The notes beneath the pieces were generated by a model. It did no database searches and had not been told where the DNA came from. It worked only from the letters and a program-made list of their open reading frames with translations. DNA of 64,000 bases from Hyphomicrobiales bacterium (GTDB taxonomy: Bacteria > Pseudomonadota > Alphaproteobacteria > Rhizobiales > Rhizobiaceae). A program made the position numbers and the translations under genes. Positions 6,769 through 17,017 of the stretch are shown in pieces; positions within the stretch are counted from its first letter, which is position 1, and the number at the start of each line of letters is the position of its first letter. The DNA lies in the NCBI GenBank assembly GCA_900466575.1, contig UBMP01000016.1, positions 248,001 through 312,000 of the forward strand, in the 5' to 3' direction.

Positions 6769-9003
6769 TTACAGGCTGTCAACTTCAAGCCATAGCGGAT
6801 CAACGCTCGCTGAAAGCTCATCAAGTATTGATTGCATCCGCCGAGTATGCGAGCGAACTGGAGAATACACAGTACCCTCGTTACCCTTGAAAGTGGTTAG
6901 CAGTCCTTCTCTGATCATGATGTTCAAAATCCGTCCCGAATAATTTTTACCAGAAATCATTCCAAGGCCTCGCAGAAGAGCTTCTTCTTTCCTCCCCGCA
7001 CCTTTTTGAAAGAAGGTCTTGCGAATAATTGTAATGAGGATCTCGTGCGCGGGCTTCAAACCAATCTTTCGAATGCGCGATACGCTAGCAACAGAGTCGA
7101 ATTCCTCAGCTTCTAAGCCCTTAATCCAAGAAGGTAGAACGGCCTGAGATGCAACACCTGTCACCTTCGGTGCAACGCAGTTCTCCAATTCCACTCTTTT
7201 ACATGCCTTCGCGGGGAAAGCTAACTCACCTATGTAGCTTTCTACAATTCGCAGGTTGGAGAAAGCTCGCTCGTCCAAGGATAGCAGCAGAAAATCACCG
7301 TTACGTATTTCCAAGTCCTCAAAGTCAAACGCCACATCGTTTGCACGCAGTAGAGAGGCGACAACGTCGCTAGCCAATACAGCGTTGCCGTTCTCAACGG
7401 CCTTCTGAGCAAGTTGTAACTTCGTCTTTTCGGTTAATGTTGTATCCGAAGCGAGAACTCGCTGTCCAAGGTCATCGAGGGGATTAAGCCATTTTTGGCT
7501 TGTCGCACTGTCGGCGCCCTGCTCAACAAACAGACTTATCGACGCAATGTCTTTCGCACGAAGGCCGTCTAAGATGTAAATGTCGACAAACTGTCGATCG
7601 TTAGACTCGGCTCCTACACGACCGAGGCTTGGAAGACGCTGTAACATGACAGATGCCTCTTCCACTGGAGCCGCGCCGGTTGCAGCTTCGAACGCGCTTT
7701 GCAACTCGGCTAGCGATATCGGCCCCACATTGGATGTTTTCGTTCGAGTTAAGCGAGCCAAGTTTACAAAAATACGCATAATCGTACCGGGATCAAATGA
7801 CACGTGTATTTTGGCATCTCGCTGACACAGTACATTTATGAAGTGGTTCCAGAACGATATCTCGTCTCCTTCCTCCCCAAACATTTTCTCAAAATCGTCT
7901 TCCGCTAGTTCCCCAATCGTCTGACAAATCAATGGCCGCTTAGGCAGCCACGTCGGCACGTCTACATCAATGTCTCTATTCTGGAAGTACTCAAGCAGTT
8001 CACTTTCGTTGAATTCGTTCTTGGAGCGGACGACTACAGTATTGTTATGGCTCATACCCAAAGCATTGAACATTTCATCAGTGCTCGGGAAATAATGCTC
8101 ACGTCCCGCCACAAGGCATCCACCACCGTTACTTCGCACTATGTCTTTGACCCCCTCTAGCGAGTTGGCCCGTATGAATTTCAAACGGTTACTGTCATTG
8201 CTCCAAGCCTGCGACCCAATCTCGTCAAAACCGTCCAGCAAAAATATCAATGATTTAGCATTGAAGGCCTTTATTGCGTTGCCCTCTAGACCATCAAGTC
8301 CAAGTTCAGAAAAATGTCTGCGAATAAGTTCAAAGCTTTGGCGTAGCCCCCAAGACTTTCTTAAATCGATAGCCACTGGATAGCAAAAATTTTGCACCGC
8401 ATTCTCACTCAGAGAGTTAAATACCTCTCGAATGCAACGACTTTTACCACTGCCATATTCCCCCAGAAGTACTACATTCTTCCCACTCAAAAGATATTCG
8501 GCGATACCTTTTGTGGAGATATCTTCTTTCTTTCCCTCGACATTATAGCGTACGGGAACGTATTTTGTGTCGTCAGCGTCGCCAGTTAATGGATTGATTG
8601 AGCTACCGAACGGTGAGACTTTTCTGGCTGCCGAATACCTATTAAAATCGAAAAACTGTTTGCTAAACTCATCGAACGAGAGGACGTTCACGTGCTGCGC
8701 CTCACCGGCATCCCGCATTGCTGGAGTAGTACTGCCGTTTACGACGCAAAAGCACCTCGCCATGATGCCTTTTCCAAACATCGCGGCCTTCGCTGTATGA
8801 AGTTTGATTATATCTTCCCTCACCTTTGAAAGTGAGCGCTCCTCGGTAATCTCAACGAAGCACTGAATTTCAGGGTCCAGGACGGTTACACCGTCAATAT
8901 TGACGCCACCGACTCGCTGAGGTGTGCATGGGCGTGACCATATGTAGCTCGCCATTTCGCGTACGCGATCTTCAAAACTCGACCAATCACGCTTCTGGCT
9001 CAT
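6769..9003 (-). CDS. NACHT NTPase with nuclease-like N-terminal domain (candidate phage-defence gene)
   Basis: A 744-residue STAND-type protein. Residues about 8-115 look like a restriction-endonuclease (PD-(D/E)xK, Mrr-like) fold: an early FEDRV helix, Asp37, then FVEIT (49-53) and a helix. The NACHT NTPase follows, with Walker A GEYGSGKS (181-188) and Walker B LIFLLDGFDEI (252-262), then helical regions. Residues about 560-620 show irregular F/L-spaced repeats, and the last 90 residues resemble a winged helix. Bacterial NACHT proteins of this sort are known antiphage sensors; that role is inferred here. The gene is clearly AT-richer than its neighbours and stands alone. The start at 9003 is chosen for its AAGGGGG site; an upstream in-frame ATG at 9045 lacks one. 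Confidence 0.85.
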   Translation of the reverse strand: MSQKRDWSSFEDRVREMASYIWSRPCTPQRVGGVNIDGVTVLDPEIQCFVEITEERSLSKVREDIIKLHTAKAAMFGKGIMARCFCVVNGSTTPAMRDAGEAQHVNVLSFDEFSKQFFDFNRYSAARKVSPFGSSINPLTGDADDTKYVPVRYNVEGKKEDISTKGIAEYLLSGKNVVLLGEYGSGKSRCIREVFNSLSENAVQNFCYPVAIDLRKSWGLRQSFELIRRHFSELGLDGLEGNAIKAFNAKSLIFLLDGFDEIGSQAWSNDSNRLKFIRANSLEGVKDIVRSNGGGCLVAGREHYFPSTDEMFNALGMSHNNTVVVRSKNEFNESELLEYFQNRDIDVDVPTWLPKRPLICQTIGELAEDDFEKMFGEEGDEISFWNHFINVLCQRDAKIHVSFDPGTIMRIFVNLARLTRTKTSNVGPISLAELQSAFEAATGAAPVEEASVMLQRLPSLGRVGAESNDRQFVDIYILDGLRAKDIASISLFVEQGADSATSQKWLNPLDDLGQRVLASDTTLTEKTKLQLAQKAVENGNAVLASDVVASLLRANDVAFDFEDLEIRNGDFLLLSLDERAFSNLRIVESYIGELAFPAKACKRVELENCVAPKVTGVASQAVLPSWIKGLEAEEFDSVASVSRIRKIGLKPAHEILITIIRKTFFQKGAGRKEEALLRGLGMISGKNYSGRILNIMIREGLLTTFKGNEGTVYSPVRSHTRRMQSILDELSASVDPLWLEVDSL

Positions 9004-9058
9004 GTTTCCCCCTTCTCGTCCTCCCGCATTCTTGAGGTCAAGCACTGCCTATACTGCA

Positions 9059-9090
9059 AGGCGCTATCAAAGTTGACAACCCGTATTTGT
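9059..9090 (-). promoter_or_regulatory. Possible promoter of the NACHT gene
   Basis: On the minus strand TTGTCA (within plus-strand GTTGACAAC near 9072-9080) is followed 17 bp later by CAGTAT, a weak -35/-10 pair about 50-70 bp before the start codon at 9003. The AT-rich base composition extends to about 9110. Confidence 0.25.
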
Positions 9091-9246
9091 TAACCCGCCA
9101 AAATTCACGCGACTGCAAAGCAGAAACTTCACCCATCATTTTGCATTTCGATTCGCCCGCGTCTCCTGCCACTTCCTGTCAGCATCCCCATCCTTCTCGC
9201 CCCTCCGCCCCTTCCCTTTTCCGTTGACTCGCCCCATATTCCGGGC

Positions 9247-12111
<2,865 letters not shown>

Positions 12112-12237
12112 AGGCCCGTTCCGGCGCCCTTAACCATAGCTCGCCGCAAAGTCCGAACATTTCCGGGATGAATGTGCACATGCGCAGATTCGCATGTATG
12201 GTCCGCCCGCAATTTTTGCCACAAGGACCCACTGCAC

Positions 12238-12729
12238 ATGAAGAATTTTGTACTGGCCGCTGCCGCTGCGCTCCTGCTCTCGACTGCCGCGCAGGCCAAG
12301 GATTTCAACATTCCGTCCGAAAAGCCGGTTGCCTCGATCACCATGCCGGACAAGTGGTCCGCCAACGAGACAGACTCCGGCCTTGAAGGCACGTCTGAGG
12401 ACAGCGCCGTCTATTTCGCCGTCGACATTGCCGATGCCGCGAACATGGACAAGACGATTCAGGAAGCTGCCAAGTTCCTTGAAGACCAGGGCATCAAGAT
12501 CGACGAGAAGACGCAGAAGAACAAGCAGGACAAGCTGAACGGCCGCGACATCTTCTTCGTCAGCTATGCCGCCACCGACAAGGACGGACCGGCCTCCGTC
12601 GGCCTCGCCATCCTGCTTCTGGATGAAAAGACCGCGCTGGTTCTGAGCTACTGGGGCACCGCCGGCGAGGAAGACAAGCACATGCCGGAGATCAACAAGA
12701 TCCTCGACTCCATCAAGCCCGCCAAGTAA
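12238..12729 (+). CDS. Secreted paralogue 1 of a three-member tandem family
   Basis: A 163-residue protein of unknown function with a Sec signal peptide (cleavage likely after AAQA, about residue 19). The mature part starts DFNIPSEKPVASI and is rich in Lys, Asp and Glu. It is plainly homologous to the genes at 12864 and 14222: shared blocks are IPS.(R/K)PV, EG(T)S, AAKFL(D/E)DQGI, KLNG(K/R)DI, DKDGPAS(V/I)GLA and the C-terminal YWGT.GEEDKHMPEI. I do not recognise a named family; a periplasmic location is inferred from the signal. A perfect 8-bp stem follows the stop. The frame extends upstream to 12172, but the signal peptide fixes the start at 12238. Confidence 0.85.
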   Translation: MKNFVLAAAAALLLSTAAQAKDFNIPSEKPVASITMPDKWSANETDSGLEGTSEDSAVYFAVDIADAANMDKTIQEAAKFLEDQGIKIDEKTQKNKQDKLNGRDIFFVSYAATDKDGPASVGLAILLLDEKTALVLSYWGTAGEEDKHMPEINKILDSIKPAK

Positions 12730-12743
12730 GCGGACGGACCTTT

Positions 12744-12769
12744 GGGGCGGCAGGGCCAACCGCCGCCCC
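12744..12769 (+). terminator. Candidate terminator after secreted paralogue 1
   Basis: A perfect 8-bp stem, GGGGCGGC (12744-12751) with GCCGCCCC (12762-12769), lies 14 bp after the stop codon. The downstream T-tract is weak (TTAACCATTG), so termination may be partial. It separates paralogue 1 from paralogue 2. Confidence 0.4.
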
Positions 12770-12863
12770 TTAACCATTGTTTCAAAACGATAATCCAGCC
12801 CCCTACCGCATTTCGAGAATCTCTTGTAGATTCGCGCTGCATCATTCCTGAGGGGTCCAATTC

Positions 12864-13355
12864 ATGAAAAAGCTGATCATCGCGGCTTCGGCTGCGCTTC
12901 TCTTCGCGTCCACCGCTTTTGCCAAGCAGTGGGACATTCCGTCCAACCGTCCGGTCGCGACGCTGGACATGCCGAGCGGCTGGAAGACCAACGAAACCGA
13001 TACGGGCCTTGAAGGCACCTCGGATGACGGCGCGGTCTACTTCTCCGTCGACCTTGCCTCCCCGAAGAAGATGGACGGCATCATCGATGATGCCGCCAAG
13101 TTCCTCGACGACCAGGGCATCAAGATCGACACCAACACCCAGAAATATTCGGAAGACAAGCTGAACGGCAAGGACATCGTCTATATCAGCTGGTCCGGCA
13201 CCGACAAGGATGGCCCCGCCTCCATCGGCCTCGCCGTCCTGATCCTCGACGAGAAGACGGTTCTGGTCCTGACCTATTGGGGCACCCAGGGCGAGGAAGA
13301 CAAGCACATGCCGGAAATCGGCAAGATCCTCGATTCCATCAAGCTCGCTCAATAA
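12864..13355 (+). CDS. Secreted paralogue 2 of a three-member tandem family
   Basis: A 163-residue protein with a Sec signal (cleavage likely after TAFA, about residue 20) and a mature part beginning KQWDIPSNRPVATLDM. It matches paralogue 1 nearly end to end, including the YWGT.GEEDKHMPEI block before the C-terminus, and paralogue 3 in the SNRP(V/I) and SPKK segments. The AGGGG stretch 10 bp before the ATG is a good ribosome site. Its function is unknown. Three neighbouring copies with conserved length suggest a dosage or specialisation advantage in the envelope; that is inference. Confidence 0.85.
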   Translation: MKKLIIAASAALLFASTAFAKQWDIPSNRPVATLDMPSGWKTNETDTGLEGTSDDGAVYFSVDLASPKKMDGIIDDAAKFLDDQGIKIDTNTQKYSEDKLNGKDIVYISWSGTDKDGPASIGLAVLILDEKTVLVLTYWGTQGEEDKHMPEIGKILDSIKLAQ

Positions 13356-13451
13356 TTGAAAATACCGCATTTCTTCTGAATTGCACGAGACCGTCCCGCG
13401 GCTTATGAAGGGTCCTATCTCCCTTCCTGTTCCCCGCTGGACGGTCTTTTC

Positions 13452-14027
13452 ATGTTGAAGCTTTATCTCGCCGGACCCGAGGTCTTCCTTCCCAATGCGC
13501 GCGCCGTACTCGACGCCAAGGCCGCCATGACACGCGCCTATGGCTTCGAGCCGCTCTGCCCCGGCGACCTCGCCATCGAGCCGGCGCCGACGCGCCACCA
13601 GTTCGGGCTGAACATCAGCGCGGTGGACGAAAGCTTCATGAACGATGCGGACGGCGTGATCGCCAATCTCACCCCCTTCCGCGGCATCGCCGCCGACCCC
13701 GGCACGGTGTTCGAACTCGGCTATATGTGTGCGAGCGGCAAGCTCGTCGCCGCCTATACGAATGTGATCGAAAGCCATTATGCCCGCACTGTCGACTTCT
13801 ACGACGGCAAGGTCGAGGTCGCGGCCGACGGCCACAAGCGCGGTCCGGACGGGCTTTCGCTGGAAGATTTCGACATGATCGAAAATCTCATGCTGCATGG
13901 CGGCGTCACACGGCGGGGCGGCCCCGTCATCGCGCACAAGGCTGCGCCCGGCGCCCTCTACACTGACCTTACGGCCTTCGAGGCGTGCCTGCGCACGCTC
14001 GCCGAACGGCAGGGCAAGGCAGCCTGA
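13452..14027 (+). CDS. Nucleoside 2-deoxyribosyltransferase family protein
   Basis: A 191-residue protein of the nucleoside 2-deoxyribosyltransferase family, which cleaves or exchanges the N-glycosidic bond of (deoxy)nucleosides or nucleotides. The N-terminal strand LYLAGPEVF (4-12) is the family opening. The core DPGTVFELGYM (82-92) carries the expected catalytic Glu88, and NDADGVIANLTPFRG (64-78) is the conserved acidic segment. Length fits the family. It sits between the second and third secreted paralogues on the same strand, with 96 bp and 194 bp gaps, so an operon is unproven. Relatives include 5'-deoxynucleotide hydrolases (RCL), so the exact substrate is open. Confidence 0.82.
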   Translation: MLKLYLAGPEVFLPNARAVLDAKAAMTRAYGFEPLCPGDLAIEPAPTRHQFGLNISAVDESFMNDADGVIANLTPFRGIAADPGTVFELGYMCASGKLVAAYTNVIESHYARTVDFYDGKVEVAADGHKRGPDGLSLEDFDMIENLMLHGGVTRRGGPVIAHKAAPGALYTDLTAFEACLRTLAERQGKAA

Positions 14028-14165
14028 CCACAAAGATATTTCTGGGATCATCAGCGCGCCCACATCACAGGTGGCGCCCGACGGTTTATGCTTTGCCGCC
14101 CGGCGGTGGAAGCGGTCCGCGGGCTGCGGCCTTTGCACCGTGATACCCGCTTCGCTGAGACAAAC

Positions 14166-14208
14166 CGGCCGCAAGGCCGCCCGCGAAAGACGGGCGCCTC
14201 AACGGCGC
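14166..14208 (+). other. Cluster of small hairpins in leader of paralogue 3
   Basis: The 194-bp gap before the third paralogue contains three adjoining short stems: CGGCC/GGCCG closed by a GCAA tetraloop (14166-14179), GCCCG/CGGGC (14179-14195) and GCGCC/GGCGC (14194-14208), ending just before the AGGGG ribosome site. This could be a structured 5' leader or simply GC-rich sequence. I cannot match it to a known riboswitch class. Confidence 0.3.
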
Positions 14209-14221
14209 AAAGGGGAACCCC

Positions 14222-14710
14222 ATGAAGAAATTGCTCGTCGCGACCGCCGCCCTCCTCCTCTCGACGGTCGCCTATGCCGGCGAAATCCAGATTCCGTCGA
14301 ACCGTCCGATCATCTCGGCCTCGGTTCCGGATGACTGGACGACCAACGAGACCGGAACCGGCATCGAAATCAACTCCGCCGACAATTCCGTCTATCTGGC
14401 CATCGACATCGCCTCGCCGAAGAAGACTGGCGACATGATCGACGAAGCCGCCAAATTCCTCGACAGCCAGGGCGTGACCATCGACGAGAAGACGCAGAAA
14501 TACACGGAAGACAAGCTGAACGGCAAGGACATCATCTATATCGAATGGAACGGCAAGGACAAGGACGGCCCCGCCTCCGTCGGCCTTGCCGCCCTCGTGC
14601 TGAACGAAAAGACTGTCGCCGTGCTGACCTATTGGGGGACGCCGGGAGAGGAAGAGAAGAACTCCGAAGCGGTGGGCAAGATCCTGGCGTCGATCAAGTC
14701 GGCGGAGTGA
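14222..14710 (+). CDS. Secreted paralogue 3 of a three-member tandem family
   Basis: A 162-residue protein with a Sec signal (cleavage likely after VAYA, about residue 19), homologous to the products at 12238 and 12864. Conserved stretches include IQIPSNRPI, AAKFLDSQGV, EDKLNGKDII and DKDGPASVGLA. It is the most divergent copy: the C-terminal block reads YWGTPGEEEKNSEAVG where the others have GEEDKHMPEI. A good AAGGGGA site precedes the ATG. The function is unknown. It converges on the L,D-transpeptidase gene. Confidence 0.84.
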   Translation: MKKLLVATAALLLSTVAYAGEIQIPSNRPIISASVPDDWTTNETGTGIEINSADNSVYLAIDIASPKKTGDMIDEAAKFLDSQGVTIDEKTQKYTEDKLNGKDIIYIEWNGKDKDGPASVGLAALVLNEKTVAVLTYWGTPGEEEKNSEAVGKILASIKSAE

Positions 14711-14791
14711 GCGCCGCATTCCGCATCATGATCATGATCGGGACACGTCCGACCAAGACGACCGGCTGAACAGCGCATCATTAAAGCAAGA

Positions 14792-14814
14792 CGGGCGGCC
14801 CACCGGACCGCCCG
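14792..14814. terminator. Possible bidirectional terminator between convergent genes
   Basis: Stem CGGGCGG (14792-14798) with CCGCCCG (14808-14814) lies in the 132-bp gap between paralogue 3 and the convergent L,D-transpeptidase gene. No strong T-run follows on either strand, so this is weak evidence for termination. Confidence 0.3.
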
Positions 14815-14842
14815 CTCATAACTCAAACAGTCACCGCACCGC

Positions 14843-16159
14843 TCAGTTTGCGGCGGGCAGCGGGTTCTCGACCGTTTCCTGGTTCAGGCCGGTCTGCAGG
14901 GCGAGCTGCTGGGCACCGTCCATCGAATAGATGTCGTCGCGGAACTGGACGATTCCATCCTTGGCCGACCATGCCGTGAAATACTTGAAATAGACCGGCA
15001 CTTCCTGCGCGAGCTTGATCGGCGTGTTGACGCGGGTCTGGATCACGGCCTCGATGTGCTGGCGGTCCCAGGTCGGGGTGTCGCGCAGCAGCCATGTGGC
15101 GAGGTCGCGCACGTTCTGAACGCGCACGCAGCCAGAAGATTCGAAGCGGACGAGCTTGTTGAACAGACCCTGTTGGGGCGTGTCGTGCATGTACTCGTTG
15201 TTCGGATTGTAGAAGTTGATCTTCGTGGACGCCATGGCGTTGATCTTGCCCGGGTCCTGACGGAAGGTCAGGTTCGGAGCCTTGTCGGCATTCCAGTCGA
15301 CTGTCTTCGGGTCAACTTCCATCCCCTTGCCGTCGAGCAGGCGGATATTGTTGCGCGCCAGATAGGTCGGGTCCTTCTGCATCAGCGGCATGATGTCCTT
15401 CTGGACGATCGAGCGCGGCGCAGTCCAGTAAGGGTTGAGGATGACCTCGTAGATCTTGCTGTCGATGATATGGGTCGGACGCGACTCGCGACCCACAACG
15501 GCGGTGTGGCGCTGCACGACGCGACCGTTTTCGACCGCTTCGATATAGGCAGCCGGAATGTTGACCATGACATAGCGCTGGCCGAGATCACCCTTGACCT
15601 CCTGCAGACGCTTCAGGTTCGTCTGCAGCTGCATGAGGCGGATGTCGGCCGGAACGTTCATGGCCTTGATGGTGAAATCACCGAGAACGCCATCCTGCGG
15701 CAGACCGTGGCGGGCCTGGAAGCGCTTCACGGCAGCGGCGACATAGGAGTCATAGGCATTGGAAATGCCGGTTGCCTGCGGCAGGTCCCCGGAAACCATC
15801 AGGCGCTTGCGCAGAACCTGCACGGTCGGATCGGCAACGCCGAGCTGCAGCTTCTGCTGCGGATTGACCTGCGGCCAGCCGCCCTGCGCTACGATTTCCT
15901 GATACTTGACGATGGCCTGCTGGATATTCGGGATCGCTTCAGGCCCGAAGATCGGGTTGTTTGAGGCGACGGCAGCGGCTGAACTCATCGCCTTGGCGTC
16001 AAACTGGTCGTCCCAGTCGCCACGGCGGGGCGCATCGATCACGCTCTGCAGGGTCAGATCATCCGCAAACGCGCTGCCTGCAACGGCAACAAGACCGCCA
16101 GCCGCCGCACTGCGGAGGAAGGCACGGCGGGAGATATCAAGTATTTTCTTGTCCGACAT
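14843..16159 (-). CDS. ldtP: YkuD L,D-transpeptidase (LdtP-like) with peptidoglycan-binding domain
   Basis: A 438-residue murein L,D-transpeptidase that forms 3-3 peptidoglycan cross-links or attaches proteins to murein. A twin-arginine-like signal (SRRAFLRSAAAGG, about 10-22) ends near AFA (32). A PG-binding helical repeat lies at about 110-170 (RFQARHGLPQDGVLG). The YkuD catalytic domain runs from about 195, with His325 and the nucleophile Cys344 in SSGCVRVQN. The large type with an N-terminal binding domain resembles YcbB/LdtD. The start at 16159 is chosen because it begins just before the signal; 36 upstream in-frame residues lack signal character. The marR-type gene ldtR next to it is the known regulator of this enzyme in Rhizobiales. 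Confidence 0.9.
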   Translation of the reverse strand: MSDKKILDISRRAFLRSAAAGGLVAVAGSAFADDLTLQSVIDAPRRGDWDDQFDAKAMSSAAAVASNNPIFGPEAIPNIQQAIVKYQEIVAQGGWPQVNPQQKLQLGVADPTVQVLRKRLMVSGDLPQATGISNAYDSYVAAAVKRFQARHGLPQDGVLGDFTIKAMNVPADIRLMQLQTNLKRLQEVKGDLGQRYVMVNIPAAYIEAVENGRVVQRHTAVVGRESRPTHIIDSKIYEVILNPYWTAPRSIVQKDIMPLMQKDPTYLARNNIRLLDGKGMEVDPKTVDWNADKAPNLTFRQDPGKINAMASTKINFYNPNNEYMHDTPQQGLFNKLVRFESSGCVRVQNVRDLATWLLRDTPTWDRQHIEAVIQTRVNTPIKLAQEVPVYFKYFTAWSAKDGIVQFRDDIYSMDGAQQLALQTGLNQETVENPLPAAN

Positions 16160-16311
16160 TCTCAAACCAATCCATCGAAATCGCTGTACCGGCGCGCTGG
16201 GGGAACGCCCGCCGGAGCGTGAGGCGCGCATGGGGCGAGCGCGCGACCGTTGCTGCCGAGTTGACATAGCAATATGGCCGATTCGTGTCTCGCCGTCGCG
16301 CTTTTGCTGCG

Positions 16312-16319
16312 TTGCGCAA
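16312..16319. promoter_or_regulatory. Candidate LdtR-type palindrome upstream of ldtP
   Basis: An 8-bp palindrome TTGCGCAA lies about 155 bp before the ldtP start, in the only stretch between ldtP and ldtR. MarR-family dimers bind such inverted repeats. This is position-based inference; I did not compare it with a measured LdtR site. Confidence 0.25.
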
Positions 16320-16326
16320 TACGAAA

Positions 16327-16349
16327 GGCCGGACGGAAACCGCCCGGCC
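16327..16349 (-). terminator. Terminator after ldtR
   Basis: Stem GGCCGG-A-CGG (16327-16336) pairs with CCG-C-CCGGCC (16340-16349) across an AAA loop, 32 bp beyond the ldtR stop. On the minus strand the stem is followed by TTTCG, a short T-run. Confidence 0.5.
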
Positions 16350-16380
16350 CTTTCGAGAGATCAGCGTAATACTGCGTCGT

Positions 16381-16890
16381 TTACAGACGGTAAAGGATGC
16401 TGTCGTTCCAGAAGCGGTCGAGACGCTGGAGCAGCTTGTTCATCTGCGTGAACTCGTCCTCGCCGATGCCACCGACCTTCTGGATCGAGCCAATGTGGCG
16501 CTCATAGAGGCGAGCGACGGTCTCGGCGATGTCCTGACCTTCCTTCGTCAGGCTGATCCGGACGGCGCGGCGGTCGACACGCGAGCGGCTGTGGTTGATG
16601 AGGCCGAGATCGACCAGCTTCTTGACGTTGTAGGACACATTCGAGCCGAGGTAGTAACCGCGCGAGCGCAGTTCGCCGGCGGTGAGCTCGGAATTGCCGA
16701 TGTTGAAAAGAAGGAGTGCCTGGACGGCGTTGACATCCGAACGACCCTGACGGTCGAACTCATCCTTGATGACATCCAGCAGGCGGCGGTGCAGCCGCTC
16801 GACCAGGTGCAGCGATTCCATATAGAGATCGCGGATCGGGTCTTCATGCGTTTCGACGGTGGCAACGGCCTGCTTCTGGTTCTTGATCAT
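16381..16890 (-). CDS. ldtR: MarR-family transcriptional regulator LdtR
   Basis: A 169-residue winged-helix MarR regulator. The DNA-binding region spans about residues 55-115: AGELRSRGYYLGSNVSYNVKKLV is the helix-turn-helix, and SRSRVDRRAVRISLT is the wing with the MarR DxR signature. Flanking helices form the dimer interface. Sequence and neighbourhood fit LdtR, described in Liberibacter and Sinorhizobium as regulator of the adjacent L,D-transpeptidase gene and of stress tolerance. It has its own terminator and an AT-rich upstream region (16891-17017), so it is probably transcribed separately from ldtP. Confidence 0.88.
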   Translation of the reverse strand: MIKNQKQAVATVETHEDPIRDLYMESLHLVERLHRRLLDVIKDEFDRQGRSDVNAVQALLLFNIGNSELTAGELRSRGYYLGSNVSYNVKKLVDLGLINHSRSRVDRRAVRISLTKEGQDIAETVARLYERHIGSIQKVGGIGEDEFTQMNKLLQRLDRFWNDSILYRL

Positions 16891-17017
16891 GACTGCCTCT
16901 CTGTTCTGATGGCGGTTCTTTTGTTTTCTTCCGCCTATGACCAGAGACTATCGAATGCGTCTAAAATTCTACTTAAACCGCAGCATTAACAGGGCGTTAC
17001 TATCCACACAGTGGGAA

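Noticed and set aside
9004-9045. Earlier start of the NACHT gene at 9045
   Set aside because: It lacks a ribosome site, whereas the ATG at 9003 follows AAGGGGG closely; the extra 14 residues contain no domain sequence.
14028-14221. Possible tRNA or known riboswitch in the gap before paralogue 3
   Set aside because: No acceptor stem, no T-loop GTTCNANNC and no recognisable riboswitch core; only short generic hairpins.
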